Of a stretch of DNA of 64,000 nucleotides, positions 11,857 through 21,350 are shown piece by piece. The stretch spans positions 5,758,318 through 5,822,317 of the forward strand of contig JABAKD010000006.1 of the NCBI GenBank assembly GCA_012845835.1, given 5' to 3'. Position numbers and translations under genes: made by a program. The notes under the pieces are model-generated. The model saw only the letters and a list, made by a program, of their open reading frames with translations. It did no database searches and had not been told where the DNA came from. Within the stretch, counting starts at the first letter, position 1. The number at the start of each line of letters is the position of its first letter. This DNA comes from Undaria pinnatifida. Taxonomy: Eukaryota; Sar; Phaeophyceae; Laminariales; Alariaceae.

Positions 11857-12300
11857 CCGGGTTGCTCCGGTTCGCTGCTGAACGTCGAATCATGAACTAT
11901 CCTCCTCTTACGTTCTTCTTCTACCACCCCCACGAGGTTAATCCGCAAACCTCGCACGCTCCGCGCTACTATCACTGGCATCACAATCACTCTCCCTTTC
12001 TTGACGTCTCTCACTGCATTCTCCCACAACTCGGCCACTTGTTTTCTAGCGCTGCTATGGTTCCCGTATGCCAGTTCCCGCTCGAGATTGCCTCCGGATC
12101 CCACATGCAACGGCACGCCTAGTCTCGCTATCTGTTCCAGCAGTGCGAAGCGGTCGACCTTGTGTCGTTCCCCGAAGATTTTCTTCACGCGCTCTACGTC
12201 AACATGTGGTACGAGCAGCTCTCCACCTAACGCCTACACCACCTTCCCTAAGTCCCCTCCTTTTCTTAGTAGTATCTCTTCTCCCAACCTAGCCACGACT
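11857..12300 (-). pseudogene. Retroelement reverse transcriptase, N-terminal fragment
   Basis: Read on the minus strand, the frame entering the gap has a recognisable RT N-terminus. There is a Leu/Ile-rich approach helix, a 'YGNHSSA' block, then 'KGRVIVMP', 'GLRINLVGVVEE' and 'RRIVHDSTFS', which match the beta-strands preceding the first catalytic Asp in DIRS/Ty3-like elements. The first catalytic region lies in the gap. An in-frame TAG interrupts the upstream part at about 12.23 kb. Together with the broken gag-like frames at 14.3-16.0 kb it looks like the remains of an older minus-strand retroelement. Confidence 0.6.
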
Positions 12301-12689
12301 CCCAGCAGTCGATCTCTTCGACTGCGTCTTCTCGTGACTTCCCCAGGCGCCCCATTGCGCTCCTCCACCTTGGGACCGCCTCCCGTTTCTCGCCCTTGAA
12401 CTCGTGCGCCGCCCCGTGGCTACGCTCTGTCCCTTCCCCCCCGTGGTTAGCTTCTTCTCTACGCCCCGCTCCTCCGCCCCCGTCACCGAAAGCTCCCCGT
12501 TCCTGAGCGTGTACGGCCTCATCGCCGTCCGCTCCCCCCTTTTCCTTTGCGCAGTCCCGTCGCCGCGCTCCCCCCCCGCCTGGTTTTGTACGGCCCCGTT
12601 ACCGCCCCCCGCCCCCTCCCTTCTCCCCGCGCGGCCCCGTTGCCACGTCCCCCCCCCCCCCCCCCCCTTGGACGTGTGCGGCTCCATCG

Positions 12690-13580
12690 CCGCCCACTCC
12701 CGCCCCTTTTCGTTTCGCAGCCCCGTTGCCGCGTTCCCCCCCGGCCTGGACATGTGCGACCCCGTTGCCGCGCCCTCCCCCCCCCTTTCTTTTTGCGGCC
12801 CCGTTGCCGCGCTTCCCCCCGACTGGGTCATGTACGGCCTCGTTCGTACACCCCCCCCCCCTTTTTCGCGACCCCTTTGTCGCGCACCCCCCGTTTGTCT
12901 GAGCCCGCGGCCTGGCCGCCGTCACTATGCACGGCCCCGATGCCACGTTTCCTCCCGACATGATGGTGTGCGGCCCCGTTGCCGCACACACACCCCGTTT
13001 CTTTGCTCGGCCCCGTTGCCGTTTTCCCCCCCGGCCGGGCCGTGTACGGTTTCGTTGCCGTATACCCCCCCCACATTTTATGCGCGGCCCCTTTGCCTCG
13101 CACACCCCGTTTGTTTAAGCCCGCGGCCTGGCCGCCGTGGCTCTGTGCGGCCCCGTTGCCGCGTCGCCCCCCGGCCTGATCTTTGTGTGCGGCCCCGTTG
13201 CTATACACCCCCCCCCCCCTTTCTGTGCGTGGCCCTGTTGCCGCGCTTCCCCCCGGCCGGGTCGTGTACGGTCCCGTTACCGCACACCCTCCCGCCCACC
13301 CTGTGCGTGGCCTCTTTGCCACGCAACCCCCATTTGTAAGAACCCGCGGCCTGGCCGCCGTCGCTCTGCGCGGCCCCGTCGCCGCGTTCGTTCCAGACCT
13401 GATTGTGTGCGGCCCCGTTGCCGCACACCCCCCCCCCTTTTCTTTGCGCGGCCGCGTTGCCGCGCTCCCCCCCGGCCGGGTCGTGTACGGTCTCATTGCC
13501 GTACACCCCCCCCCCCCGTTTTTACGGCCCTTTCTCCGCGCACCCCCCGTTTGTTTGAGCTCGCGGTCTGGCCGCCGTCG
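12690..13580. repeat. Macrosatellite, ~215-224-bp period, four units
   Basis: The block 'cgcggcctggccgccgt' recurs at about 12.91, 13.12, 13.34 and 13.56 kb, giving periods of 215-224 bp. Each unit contains nested copies of 'cggccccgttgccgc' separated by C homopolymers. Both strands stay open for 150-310 codons because the repeat lacks stops. The plus-strand Pro/Arg/Cys-rich and minus-strand Gly/Ala/Asn-rich readings are repeat products, although the minus reading lies between the gag-like and RT-like frames of the retroelement remnant. Confidence 0.85.
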
Positions 13581-14333
13581 CTCCCCCCTTTGCCCAGTTG
13601 TGTACTTCTTATTCGCGGCTTTCCCGCCTCGATACCACTAGCTTCTCCTTCTTGTCCCTGTACAGTTCATTTCCCGTACCCTCCTTCCCCCCTTCCTCTC
13701 GCGCGCCCTATCCCTCGTGTTCCTTTATCCTTTGCGTAACCTACTGCCTTTCCCTTTCCTTTCCTTATTTCTCCCCTTTTCTCTTCTTTTTCCCCTCTGG
13801 TTCCCCACCCCTACCTCCTCGCCCCCTTCGAGCCCCTTATTTTCTTTACCTGTATTGATTGATCTGACCGACCCCGGTGTCGGCCCTCCCGCGATGTTGG
13901 TCTCCCAGCCTTTCTGCTCCACTCGGTGGCCCTCTCTGTGCTAGAATTCGCCTCCCGGTCCCCGTTCGTCTATGGCTGGCCCTGCGCTCTGGCAGGGCCC
14001 GCACCTTCATTCGTCCTTCTTGCCCTTCTTCTCCCCCGCCCTCTGCCCCCCCGGGGCTGCTCGCTTCTCACCCCTTCCCACCCCCCGACCCGCTCATCTT
14101 TTTTCCCCTTCTCGCCCCTGTGCTCGAACTTGCAGTCCCCACAATTTTCCATGTAAGGACAGGGCTTGCCACTGTTGAAGAAGTAACACTCCTTGCTTCC
14201 CCCCCCCCTCCTTCCTTTCTTTACCCTTGCGTTCTCCTGCTACACCCCTCTCCCCCCCGCCCCGCTTCCCCCCGCCGGTTGCCCTCTTCGTACCCTCCCC
14301 CTCCCCCCTTTCCTCCCTCCCCCAGCCCTGCAC

Positions 14334-16027
14334 TCACTCCCCCCCCCCCCTCATGTATGGCGGCGCCACGTCCAGCCACGCCCGCGTTGCTTTCAACTCC
14401 GGGAATGGTAGGGGCCCGACTTCTTCTGCCGTCGGCCACGTGTTCCCCCTCCGCTTCAGCCTCAGCGCTTGCGTCCGCACCTCTTCCCCGAACACCGCTA
14501 GGTCCATATTGAATCGCGTCACGAACTCATCCTGGAAGCACTCCGACTCTACCACCCTCCTGTTCGTCAAGAAAAATTATATACCCCTTCCTTCATGCTG
14601 TAGAATGGTTTCCCCCATTGACTCTCCATCCGTCCCAGCGCTTCCCGCCCCATCTTCGTGAGCACGTCCATCGCGAGCCTCGCCATGTACAGAATCACCC
14701 CCAGAGCAACTTCCGTCCTGTCTGGCAAGGCTGTCCCGCCCTCACTCCGGCGCTTCCCCGACTTCTCTGTCCTCGAATACATGGTCATGTCTAGGTCGGA
14801 AAAACGCATCAGGTCCCCCTCTCCTTTCCGGTTCATAAAGAACCGCTCACTGCACAACGAAGACATCGCCCGTTCCTTCACCGAACCCCATGGCGGTACT
14901 CCCCCGTCTGCCCTGATTACCCCCCGCATGACCATGCCCATGTCCATCACCTGCGCCCATTATGATGGTTCCGGCTCCCTGAAGCAACTGCTGGGCCGTG
15001 GGCCCCTGTCCTCTTCCGTTTCGCCCCACTTCCACCCTTCGCCCCCAAACCTTTCTCGCCTTCCCCACCCCGGTGCCGCCTGCTTGTCCTCCCATCCTCG
15101 CTTCCCATTAGCCCTTCCTTTCGTCGTCCCCCAGTAGCCGTCTTCGGCCATTTGCCCCGTCCATGCGCCTCTACCCTTTTCGTCGCTCAACCACCAGTCT
15201 TCCTCTGCTGCCTTATCCCTGTGCTGGCGTTTCCCTTTTCCCCCCTGTATCCGCCCTCCATGTTCCGGTCATCCCCTCCTGCCTTCCCAATAGCCGTCCT
15301 CGGCTGTGGTTTCTGTGATCGGACCTCCACCTCTTCCTTCCCACCCTTCCCCGTGTTCCTGTCCCATCTGCCTCCAGTAGCCGTCTTCCGCTGTGGGTTC
15401 TATGTGCGGGCCCCTGCCTCCTGCTTCCCATCTCCCGACGTCTTGGCTTTGGCTTCGTCGTTCGGCGGCATTCTTCGACAGTAACATTCGTCTCGTTCTT
15501 TCTCTAACCTCCCCGGCCTCCGTGTCATATGAAACTCCCCTGCGTTCACGGGGGTGTCCCATGATTTTCCGTTCCTCCGGCTGGTGGTGCCGGTCCTGCC
15601 TCCTCGGCTCTTCGTGCCGCTCCTGCTGTCGTGGGTTACCCGCAAGTTAATCCATCTCGTCGGTCATGTCCTTACTCGTTTCTCTCGCGCGCATCCTTCT
15701 ACCCACCTTCTTTTAGACCTCGCTCTCAAACATTTCCTTCCACCTCTCTTACGCTCTTCTACTTTCACTCTCATACCTCCCCTTTCCCAGTTATTCATGG
15801 CGTTGGTTCCCACCGTTACCCTCCTTCTGGGAGCCTGCTGTTTGCTCCCCCGGCTTTCGTATCTCCCGCACGTCCTCGACGCTGCCGTTCGATCTCCTTG
15901 CTTTTTCCTTCCTCTCCAGCTCTTCTTTCCTCGTGCACTCCATCTCTTCGAGCTCCTTCCGCAGCTTTCTGATCTTCGCCTGGAAACCTGCTCCCCGTTC
16001 CTGTGACGATAACATGTCCTCGTACAC
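14334..16027 (-). pseudogene. Broken gag-like frames of the minus-strand retroelement
   Basis: Consecutive minus-strand frames suggest one decayed ORF. A coiled-coil segment with K/E/R heptads lies at 16027-15791. A section with three copies of an 'AEDGYW' motif lies at about 15.4, 15.3 and 15.1 kb. A globular-looking section follows at 14950-14567 and 14570-14334; it changes frame at a T run near 14.57 kb (minus-strand ...aatttttctt...). The order relative to the RT fragment downstream (toward lower coordinates) is what a gag would have. I recognise no zinc knuckle, so gag is inferred from position. Confidence 0.4.
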
Positions 16028-16474
16028 CTGTCTCCCAGCCTTATTTCAGATTGCGATTGGTGTCTCCCCGTGCCGCCTCTGTACCCCTATGCTCCTGCCG
16101 ACGTCTTCTCCCTACTGCTACTGCTGATGCTGTCGCTGCTGCGTGGGCGCTACTCCCTTCTTCCTCTACCGTTTGTTGTGTCCGATACTCGCTGAATGTG
16201 TGCTGCTGCTGTGCTACGTTGTTGCTGCTGAGGTCCTCCTATTTTTTCTGCTATTCCTCCCCCTGGAAACACCCCCCCCTATGCTACCCGGTTCTCCGAT
16301 ATTTCCTCTTCGTTACGCCAAACTCCAGGCTGTTCCGACATTCTTACAATTTCAAATTTTAGAATATTCTATAACATAAAAAACATTTCTATATATCGTA
16401 GTGAATTCTTGGACGCGTGGAAACTTGAGATTGTGAAATAAGGGCCCGTATACTACTACTGAGTAATATGTCTT

Positions 16475-16885
16475 CTTGTCTTGTCTTTCATTTCCTTCCT
16501 TTATCTTCTTCTCTTTCTTTGCTTCTTTTTTCCAATTGACTTGCGTCTGTCATGCGTATGTGCGCAGTGATAGGTACTACGTGCAATATGTACGTTCTAG
16601 TCTTTTTTGGGTGGCAAACGCTTTTATTATAGTCGGTTTGTCCAGGCGCAAGTAGTGAAACGTATGCACCAGTATGGACCTGGCACATCGTAGGCTGACT
16701 CCCGACTTCACTTTTATATGCTTCTGGTGGAGGCATGAATTGCGTCAGCTAGCTGTGATATATGCGTGTGCCACCTCTGGTTTGTTTGTGTTTTCCCCTG
16801 GCGTATTCCTCAGCTCCAAAGTGACTGGAGCTTGTCCTGTGACCACGGACTTGATTATGCGAGTTAATCTGAGAACAACAACAAC
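16475..16885 (+). repeat. Dispersed ~410-bp repeat R5, upstream copy
   Basis: A pyrimidine-rich lead followed by about 350 bp closely matching 28245-28598, for example 'gtgataggtactacgtg', 'gctgtgatatatgcgtgt' and 'ctgtgaccacggacttgatt'. It ends in a short (ACA)n tail. The two copies are in direct orientation and bracket the LTR element. Confidence 0.85.
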
Positions 16886-17229
16886 ATTATCTATAGACGG
16901 GTAGAGGAGGGAGTCGAGTGTTTCATGCGAAAATAGCATAACGAGGCAGAGAGACGCAGAGCTACAGAGCGACAAGCAACCGTAGCGGCAGCGCCATCCA
17001 CCGTCGGCATCCCTAAACGGCCGGGAAGAGGGAGAGAACGGGGGAAGGCGGGGGGGAGATGGGAGGAGGGGCGGAGGGGCGGAGGGGGGAGGGAGAAAGG
17101 GGGGGAGGGGCCGAGGAGCAGACGGGGGAGAGGGGGGTGGGGAGGGGGGGCGTCCTGCCCTAGAGACTGAAATCTGGGTCTGGCCATCATCGTCTTGAAG
17201 TGTTTGGGCCTTCCGATGGCCGTTAAAAT

Positions 17230-17233
17230 CTAG
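17230..17233. other. Target-site duplication CTAG (5')
   Basis: CTAG directly precedes the 5' LTR and recurs at 27960-27963 directly after the 3' LTR. Extending to five bases breaks the match, so the duplication is 4 bp. Confidence 0.9.
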
Positions 17234-17251
17234 TGTTGCGGCGGATTGACA

Positions 17252-17259
17252 TGACGTCA
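17252..17259. promoter_or_regulatory. TGACGTCA (CRE/bZIP-type) palindrome in the 5' LTR
   Basis: Perfect 8-bp palindrome 43 bp upstream of a TATAA sequence. bZIP factors bind this motif in many eukaryotes, and stramenopile aureochromes recognise TGACGT. Use by this element is inferred. Confidence 0.45.
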
Positions 17260-17294
17260 CATGAAATCCCGTGGCGGAATGCTTCCTAGGTCTG

Positions 17295-17299
17295 TATAA
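17295..17299 (+). promoter_or_regulatory. TATAA box candidate in the 5' LTR
   Basis: TATAA at LTR offset 62, downstream of the CRE-type site and upstream of the long LTR remainder, a usual position for the U3 core promoter. The transcription start was not determined. Confidence 0.4.
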
Positions 17300-17674
17300 C
17301 GCCGATCAGTCTAGAAAGCGTGCTGCTCACGGCCTCAGTCCAAAAACACACAAAACCAAACGAGGGAAAAAGGAACCTGAACTTGATCTGACACGAGTGT
17401 GAGTGACTGCGAACCGAGCTTGAGTACAGCTATCGTTACCGTGAGGCATTGTTGGAGGTTTCATCCGGAGATCTGTTATATTGTACGAGCGCTTGGAAGA
17501 GGACCGCGTCGTACGAGACTGGTGTTTGCAGGCAGCTGTTGCAACAAGCAGACAGGAGGGATCAGCCTGAAGGTAGACACGGAGGAAACGAACTAGAAGC
17601 GGTGAGAGAGTTGGGACAAGGGATTGGAGACTTGGGTACGTGTGACTTAAATAGCTCTTTATCCGTTCGTTACA

Positions 17675-17692
17675 TGGGGCCTCAGCTGGGAT
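17675..17692 (+). other. Primer-binding site
   Basis: TGGGGCCTCAGCTGGGAT begins on the base after the LTR. It starts with TGG, complementary to the CCA tail of a tRNA. The complement would have discriminator base C and a T-arm-like GATCCCAG, compatible with a tRNA 3' end. The tRNA species is not identified. Confidence 0.7.
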
Positions 17693-17694
17693 CC

Positions 17695-20440
17695 GTGTGG
17701 GTTGATAGTCTCGCTTGACGCAGGTAGAAGTACGGTCGTAAATGCGCCTTCGGTAGAAGTGCAGCTGCATGCCAAGCCAATTTTGGTTGAAATAATGTAT
17801 AGAATTTAGCATGGGAAAAAAGGAGTAGTCTAAAATTGAATGAATTTTACAGGATGTTGAAGAAAATTCCATGGCAGTTCAACTCTTCAGTATCATGTTG
17901 AAAATCTCGCTTGTGTAGCAAAATTTCGCTTGAAGCAGCATCGCGAACCCCACACGCTGCAGGATAATCACAGGCAGACACCGCAGAAATAGAAGCAGCA
18001 GCAGTACAGCAGGCCGCATGAGTGATGAGAATCGGTCGTCGTGATCTCTAGATAGTCGAGGCGAGGAATGAGACGCTTGATAGTTCATACATGATGAGGA
18101 GTCACGCAGTCCATGCTACGCACAGCAGTACATGCAAAGAGCAAACGAGATTCTCCCCGCTTTGACTGACACACTGTTTTTTTGTATGCGTTGCAAACGA
18201 AACGTTGGTACGTATGCATCAATGGTATAAATTGTTCCGCAAAGCATGCATTTTTTTTGCTTTCGTGCTCGTACTTACTTTTACGACGAGTACTTCTGCA
18301 TTGTTGTACCAGGTATGTATGTCATCGTGCTGTATACATGCGTATCATATGTTCTGTATGTCGTTTGTGATATGCTCTTGTTTTTTTTGTGCTGCACCAT
18401 TTTTGACGCCAAACTGACCGGGTATACCTGCCTAAAAAAATATTTTTCGTATGTTTGGGTACCAATACGTACTCAATCGATAACGGATGCATACAGCAAG
18501 CGATGGTACCATGCGATCTCACGACTGGAGTGTATTCTAATTTTGACAATATCCGTAAACCAAATGTTTCAAATTTTGAACTGGAAAAGACATACATGCA
18601 TCCCTGCCTGCTAGTAAGCCTTGCCTAAATGCAAGTCGGGGGGGTATTTATGTAGGCAGGATGGTGAAAAGGGAGTAACATGGACTCTTGATAATTGACA
18701 GGTCCGCCCGTATATTCGGCCGACCTGGTATCCCGCCGTTTCAGGGGGGGAGAGTGTTATAAGGCTTAGTTTGGGTAAGCTATTGGTTAACCAGTTGCAA
18801 GTGGTCAAACGGACTAATACCCCACTAATTTCTTAACACCAGTAAAATAATGTACCAGGTAGCAAAAAATATACTCCGGGAGTATTATTATTTTGCAAGC
18901 TGTGTATGATGCTCCGATCGCGCGTATTACGTATTATACATCATTTGCTCATACATATACCTACTACTGCTGCTGTATAGACTATATGGTCAAAACAGTG
19001 TACGGTTGTGAGTGTAGAGTATTATATGTATACGTTATTATTGGGGTTACTTGTTTGTTGCACCTTGCAAAGCATGAGAAATCCATTGGTCTGGGGGATC
19101 AGCAATTGCTGTACGGAAGAATAATATACAGGTTGGTCTTGCTTATTTTACCTTGTATAGAACAGTACACAAGTTGGTATTTATACTACGCGAAATCCTA
19201 ATCTACGGGCTGGGTTATTTTGGAAAAATATAGCAAGGGCTGACTAAGTTGTATAAAATGTAAGAAGTAGACTAAATAATACGAGACCAATAGGACATCG
19301 GGAAAGGATTATCATCAGTGCCGATGACGAGTAAGTTCATACGTGATAAGTCACTGTAGGCATGTGCTTGCGTTCATCATACGGGTTGAAAATGAGTTCG
19401 GGTCTGTTAGTTGATCTACACTTGTTGCATACTGTGAGACGACCGTAAGGCAAGGGTTTTTTTGCAGGCAATTTGGTTTTGGCCTTTGTGATGGGGATTT
19501 TGTGTCTTCGCAGGTTGTATAGGCACTGCAAGGTCGTTCTCACAGGTGTTTCAAGAGTAGTGATACTGCATACTGGTTCTGGTTTTTAATTTTGTATGGG
19601 GAATGTAAGATTTTCTATAGCTGCTCTTTGTCATGCTAAGAACTTACCGGAATTGGAGACATGGTTTAGGAACATTATCATATTGGAATGGGAAGGGGGG
19701 AAGCTCGATAATTACGTTGAAATCTTGAGGATTGTAAAGAATGCATTAATAGGGGGGAAGCTTGATAAATACGTTGGAATTTTAAGGATCGTAAAGAATG
19801 CATTAATATTAATTAATGGAAACAAAATAACATTTCACATGTCAGTGGAGCTATACCCGACATGGGAACTACTGCATACAGTGAGTGGAGCTACATGCAG
19901 AGCTACTATACAAGTCCTTTCAAGGCGCGTAGTAATTTATTACTGATAGCTATGCATGAATATATGTAGACCTTGAAACTTTATCGATTGTTGTGTTACG
20001 TATGGACGCTTATACCTCGATAGATGTTTACAAAATAAATGATGGATTCTGCTGTTCCAAATTCGTTCAGATAGTAGTGTGCATGAAGGATGTACAACAA
20101 TGACAGATATAGCTAATGCCTACAAATAGATTGATATGTCTTAGATACCTAAGGGATTCCATACGTCACTCTGTTGGTAAAGACTCGAGCTTTTGAAGGG
20201 CGGCATTTCCGAAGGATTACGTGTATATTATGATAAGGGGACAACTTTCAACAAACCAGGAAGGTAAATATGCATGTACTCGAAACCTTTCACCACCCCT
20301 CTTTCCCACCCACCTTGTCCCAAGCCACTGTTTATACCCGTTTAGTGCGGACAACTTGGTGTTACTAGACTCCATCGATCCCCTGGACTCCACTCGTCTC
20401 CCTAGACTGCATCGTTGGATACCATCTTTACCTTATACGA
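17695..20440 (+). other. Long AT-rich leader of the LTR element, no gag capsid recognised
   Basis: About 2.75 kb between the primer-binding site and the first gag-like frame. Base composition is clearly more AT-rich than pol, and it contains a diverged piece of host repeat R2 (gcaagctgtgtatgatgctc at 18896-18915) and a 57-bp tandem duplication at 19693-19808. Short frames (for example 19596-19946, which runs through the duplication, and a minus frame at 19337-19543 with a C-x2-C pair) match no family I know. Either a nested insertion or captured sequence replaced the N-terminal gag. Confidence 0.55.
19693..19808 (+). repeat. Tandem duplication, 57 bp x 2
   Basis: Two adjacent near-copies starting ggggggaagct(c/t)gata and ending gtaaagaatgcattaat, inside the leader of the LTR element. 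Confidence 0.85.
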
Positions 20441-21350
20441 CGCAGCTTCGTCGAGTACATCGTGTATCACGCAGCCACATCGAGTCCGTCTTCGTCAAAG
20501 GGAAACGGGCGGCGTCCCGGGGAGGGGGGGGGGAGTGATTGGAGGAAATAACATGGCAGGGAGAGGGGGCCCTTTTTGGGGACCTTTTGGTGCACCCTAC
20601 CCGAGGGGACGGGGGGGGAGGAGTGATTGGAGGAAATAACATGGCAGGAAGAGGGGGATCTTTTTGGGGGACCTTTTTGGGGACCTTTTGGTGCACCTTA
20701 CCCGAGGGGAGGCCCACCACAGGGTGGCCCGCCACAGACCGGCCAGGCTGGAGGCTCACCACAGGGCGGCCAGGTCGGATGGGGCCCACAGGGCGGTGCA
20801 GGACGAGGGGCAGCAGGACCGGCAAATCCTGTAGGAGCGGGACGCGGGTACAATCAGATGTCCCCTCCCTCCCTAACGTCACCCTTCGGAATCGGAGGAC
20901 GATGGGGTCCACAGGCAGCCCCAAGAGGAGCACCACCGAACCCTATATCGCGAGGAGGACCTCCGATAGCGCCACCGATGCCGCCAAGGCCGCCCCAGCA
21001 ACAACAGCCAGGGTATGCTAGCCAACAACCACCGAACCCTATATCGCGAGGAGGACCTCCGATGGCGCCACCGATGCCGCCAAGGCCGTCGCAGCAACAA
21101 CAGCCAAGGTACGCTAGCCAACAACAGCAAGGGTTCGCTGGCCAACAACAGCCAGGGTTTGCTGGCCAACCTCAGCCATGGTTTGCTGGTCAACAGCAGC
21201 CAAGGTTTACTGACCAACAGCAGCCGGGGTTCACTGGTCAAACAACAGCCAGGGTTCGCTGGCCAACAGCAGTGAGGGTTCACTGGTCAACAGCAGCCAA
21301 AGTTCAGAGAGTTCCGCTCACCGATCGGGAATGGGAGCACTGTAAACTAA
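20441..21350 (+). CDS. Gag-like Pro/Gln/Gly-rich ORF of the LTR element, frame-broken
   Basis: The reading passes through three frames. An N-terminal Gly/Arg-rich piece contains 'GGNNMAGRGG', duplicated by an 88-bp tandem repeat (20523-20708) whose copies are in different frames. Next come a 'PPNPISRGGPP'/'PMPPRP' section occurring twice (20.93-21.10 kb) and about eight 24-bp repeats coding QQQPGFAG-type units (21115-21300). An extra A in 'caaacaacag' (about 21241) shifts the frame inside that array, and a TGA interrupts it at 21273-21275. It ends at TAA 21348-21350. There is no capsid helix bundle and no CCHC knuckle. Position directly before protease supports a gag C-terminus, expressed possibly by recoding. 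Coordinates for the N-terminus are uncertain because no ATG clearly starts it. Confidence 0.55.
20523..20708 (+). repeat. 88-bp tandem duplication in the gag-like ORF
   Basis: The block beginning gtgattggaggaaataacat and ending ctacccgagggga/cttacccgagggga is repeated after 88 bp. Small internal indels place the two copies in different frames. Confidence 0.85.
21115..21300 (+). repeat. 24-bp coding minisatellite (QQQPGFAG units)
   Basis: About eight units of the pattern caacarcarccarggttyrctggy. One unit is 25 bp (extra A near 21241) and one carries TGA. It encodes a low-complexity Gln/Pro/Gly/Phe segment typical of disordered gag or linker regions. Confidence 0.85.

Larger units (their letters stand above)
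17234..17674 (+). repeat. 5' LTR, 441 bp
   Basis: Starts TGTTGCGGCGG and ends CGTTACA. It matches the 3' LTR at 440 of 441 positions by direct comparison. Contains a TGACGTCA palindrome and a TATAA box. The 65-codon frame inside it starts at GTG and is present in both LTRs; it is not treated as a gene. Confidence 0.97.

Noticed and set aside
10583..12188. Very long frames on both strands spanning the N gap (poly-Leu/Pro/Ser, poly-Glu, poly-Arg)
   Set aside because: They are trinucleotide readings of the GGA array joined across undetermined bases; only the RT-like piece after the gap is supported.
12404..13739. Plus-strand Pro/Cys/Arg-rich ORFs up to 311 codons
   Set aside because: They consist of translations of the 218-bp macrosatellite in several frames; no ordered domain.
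17230..17233. Five-base target-site duplication
   Set aside because: Only CTAG is shared; the fifth base differs on either side.
17399..17596. 65-codon ORF conserved in both LTRs
   Set aside because: Starts at GTG, lies inside the LTR, and is identical only because the LTRs are; no domain.
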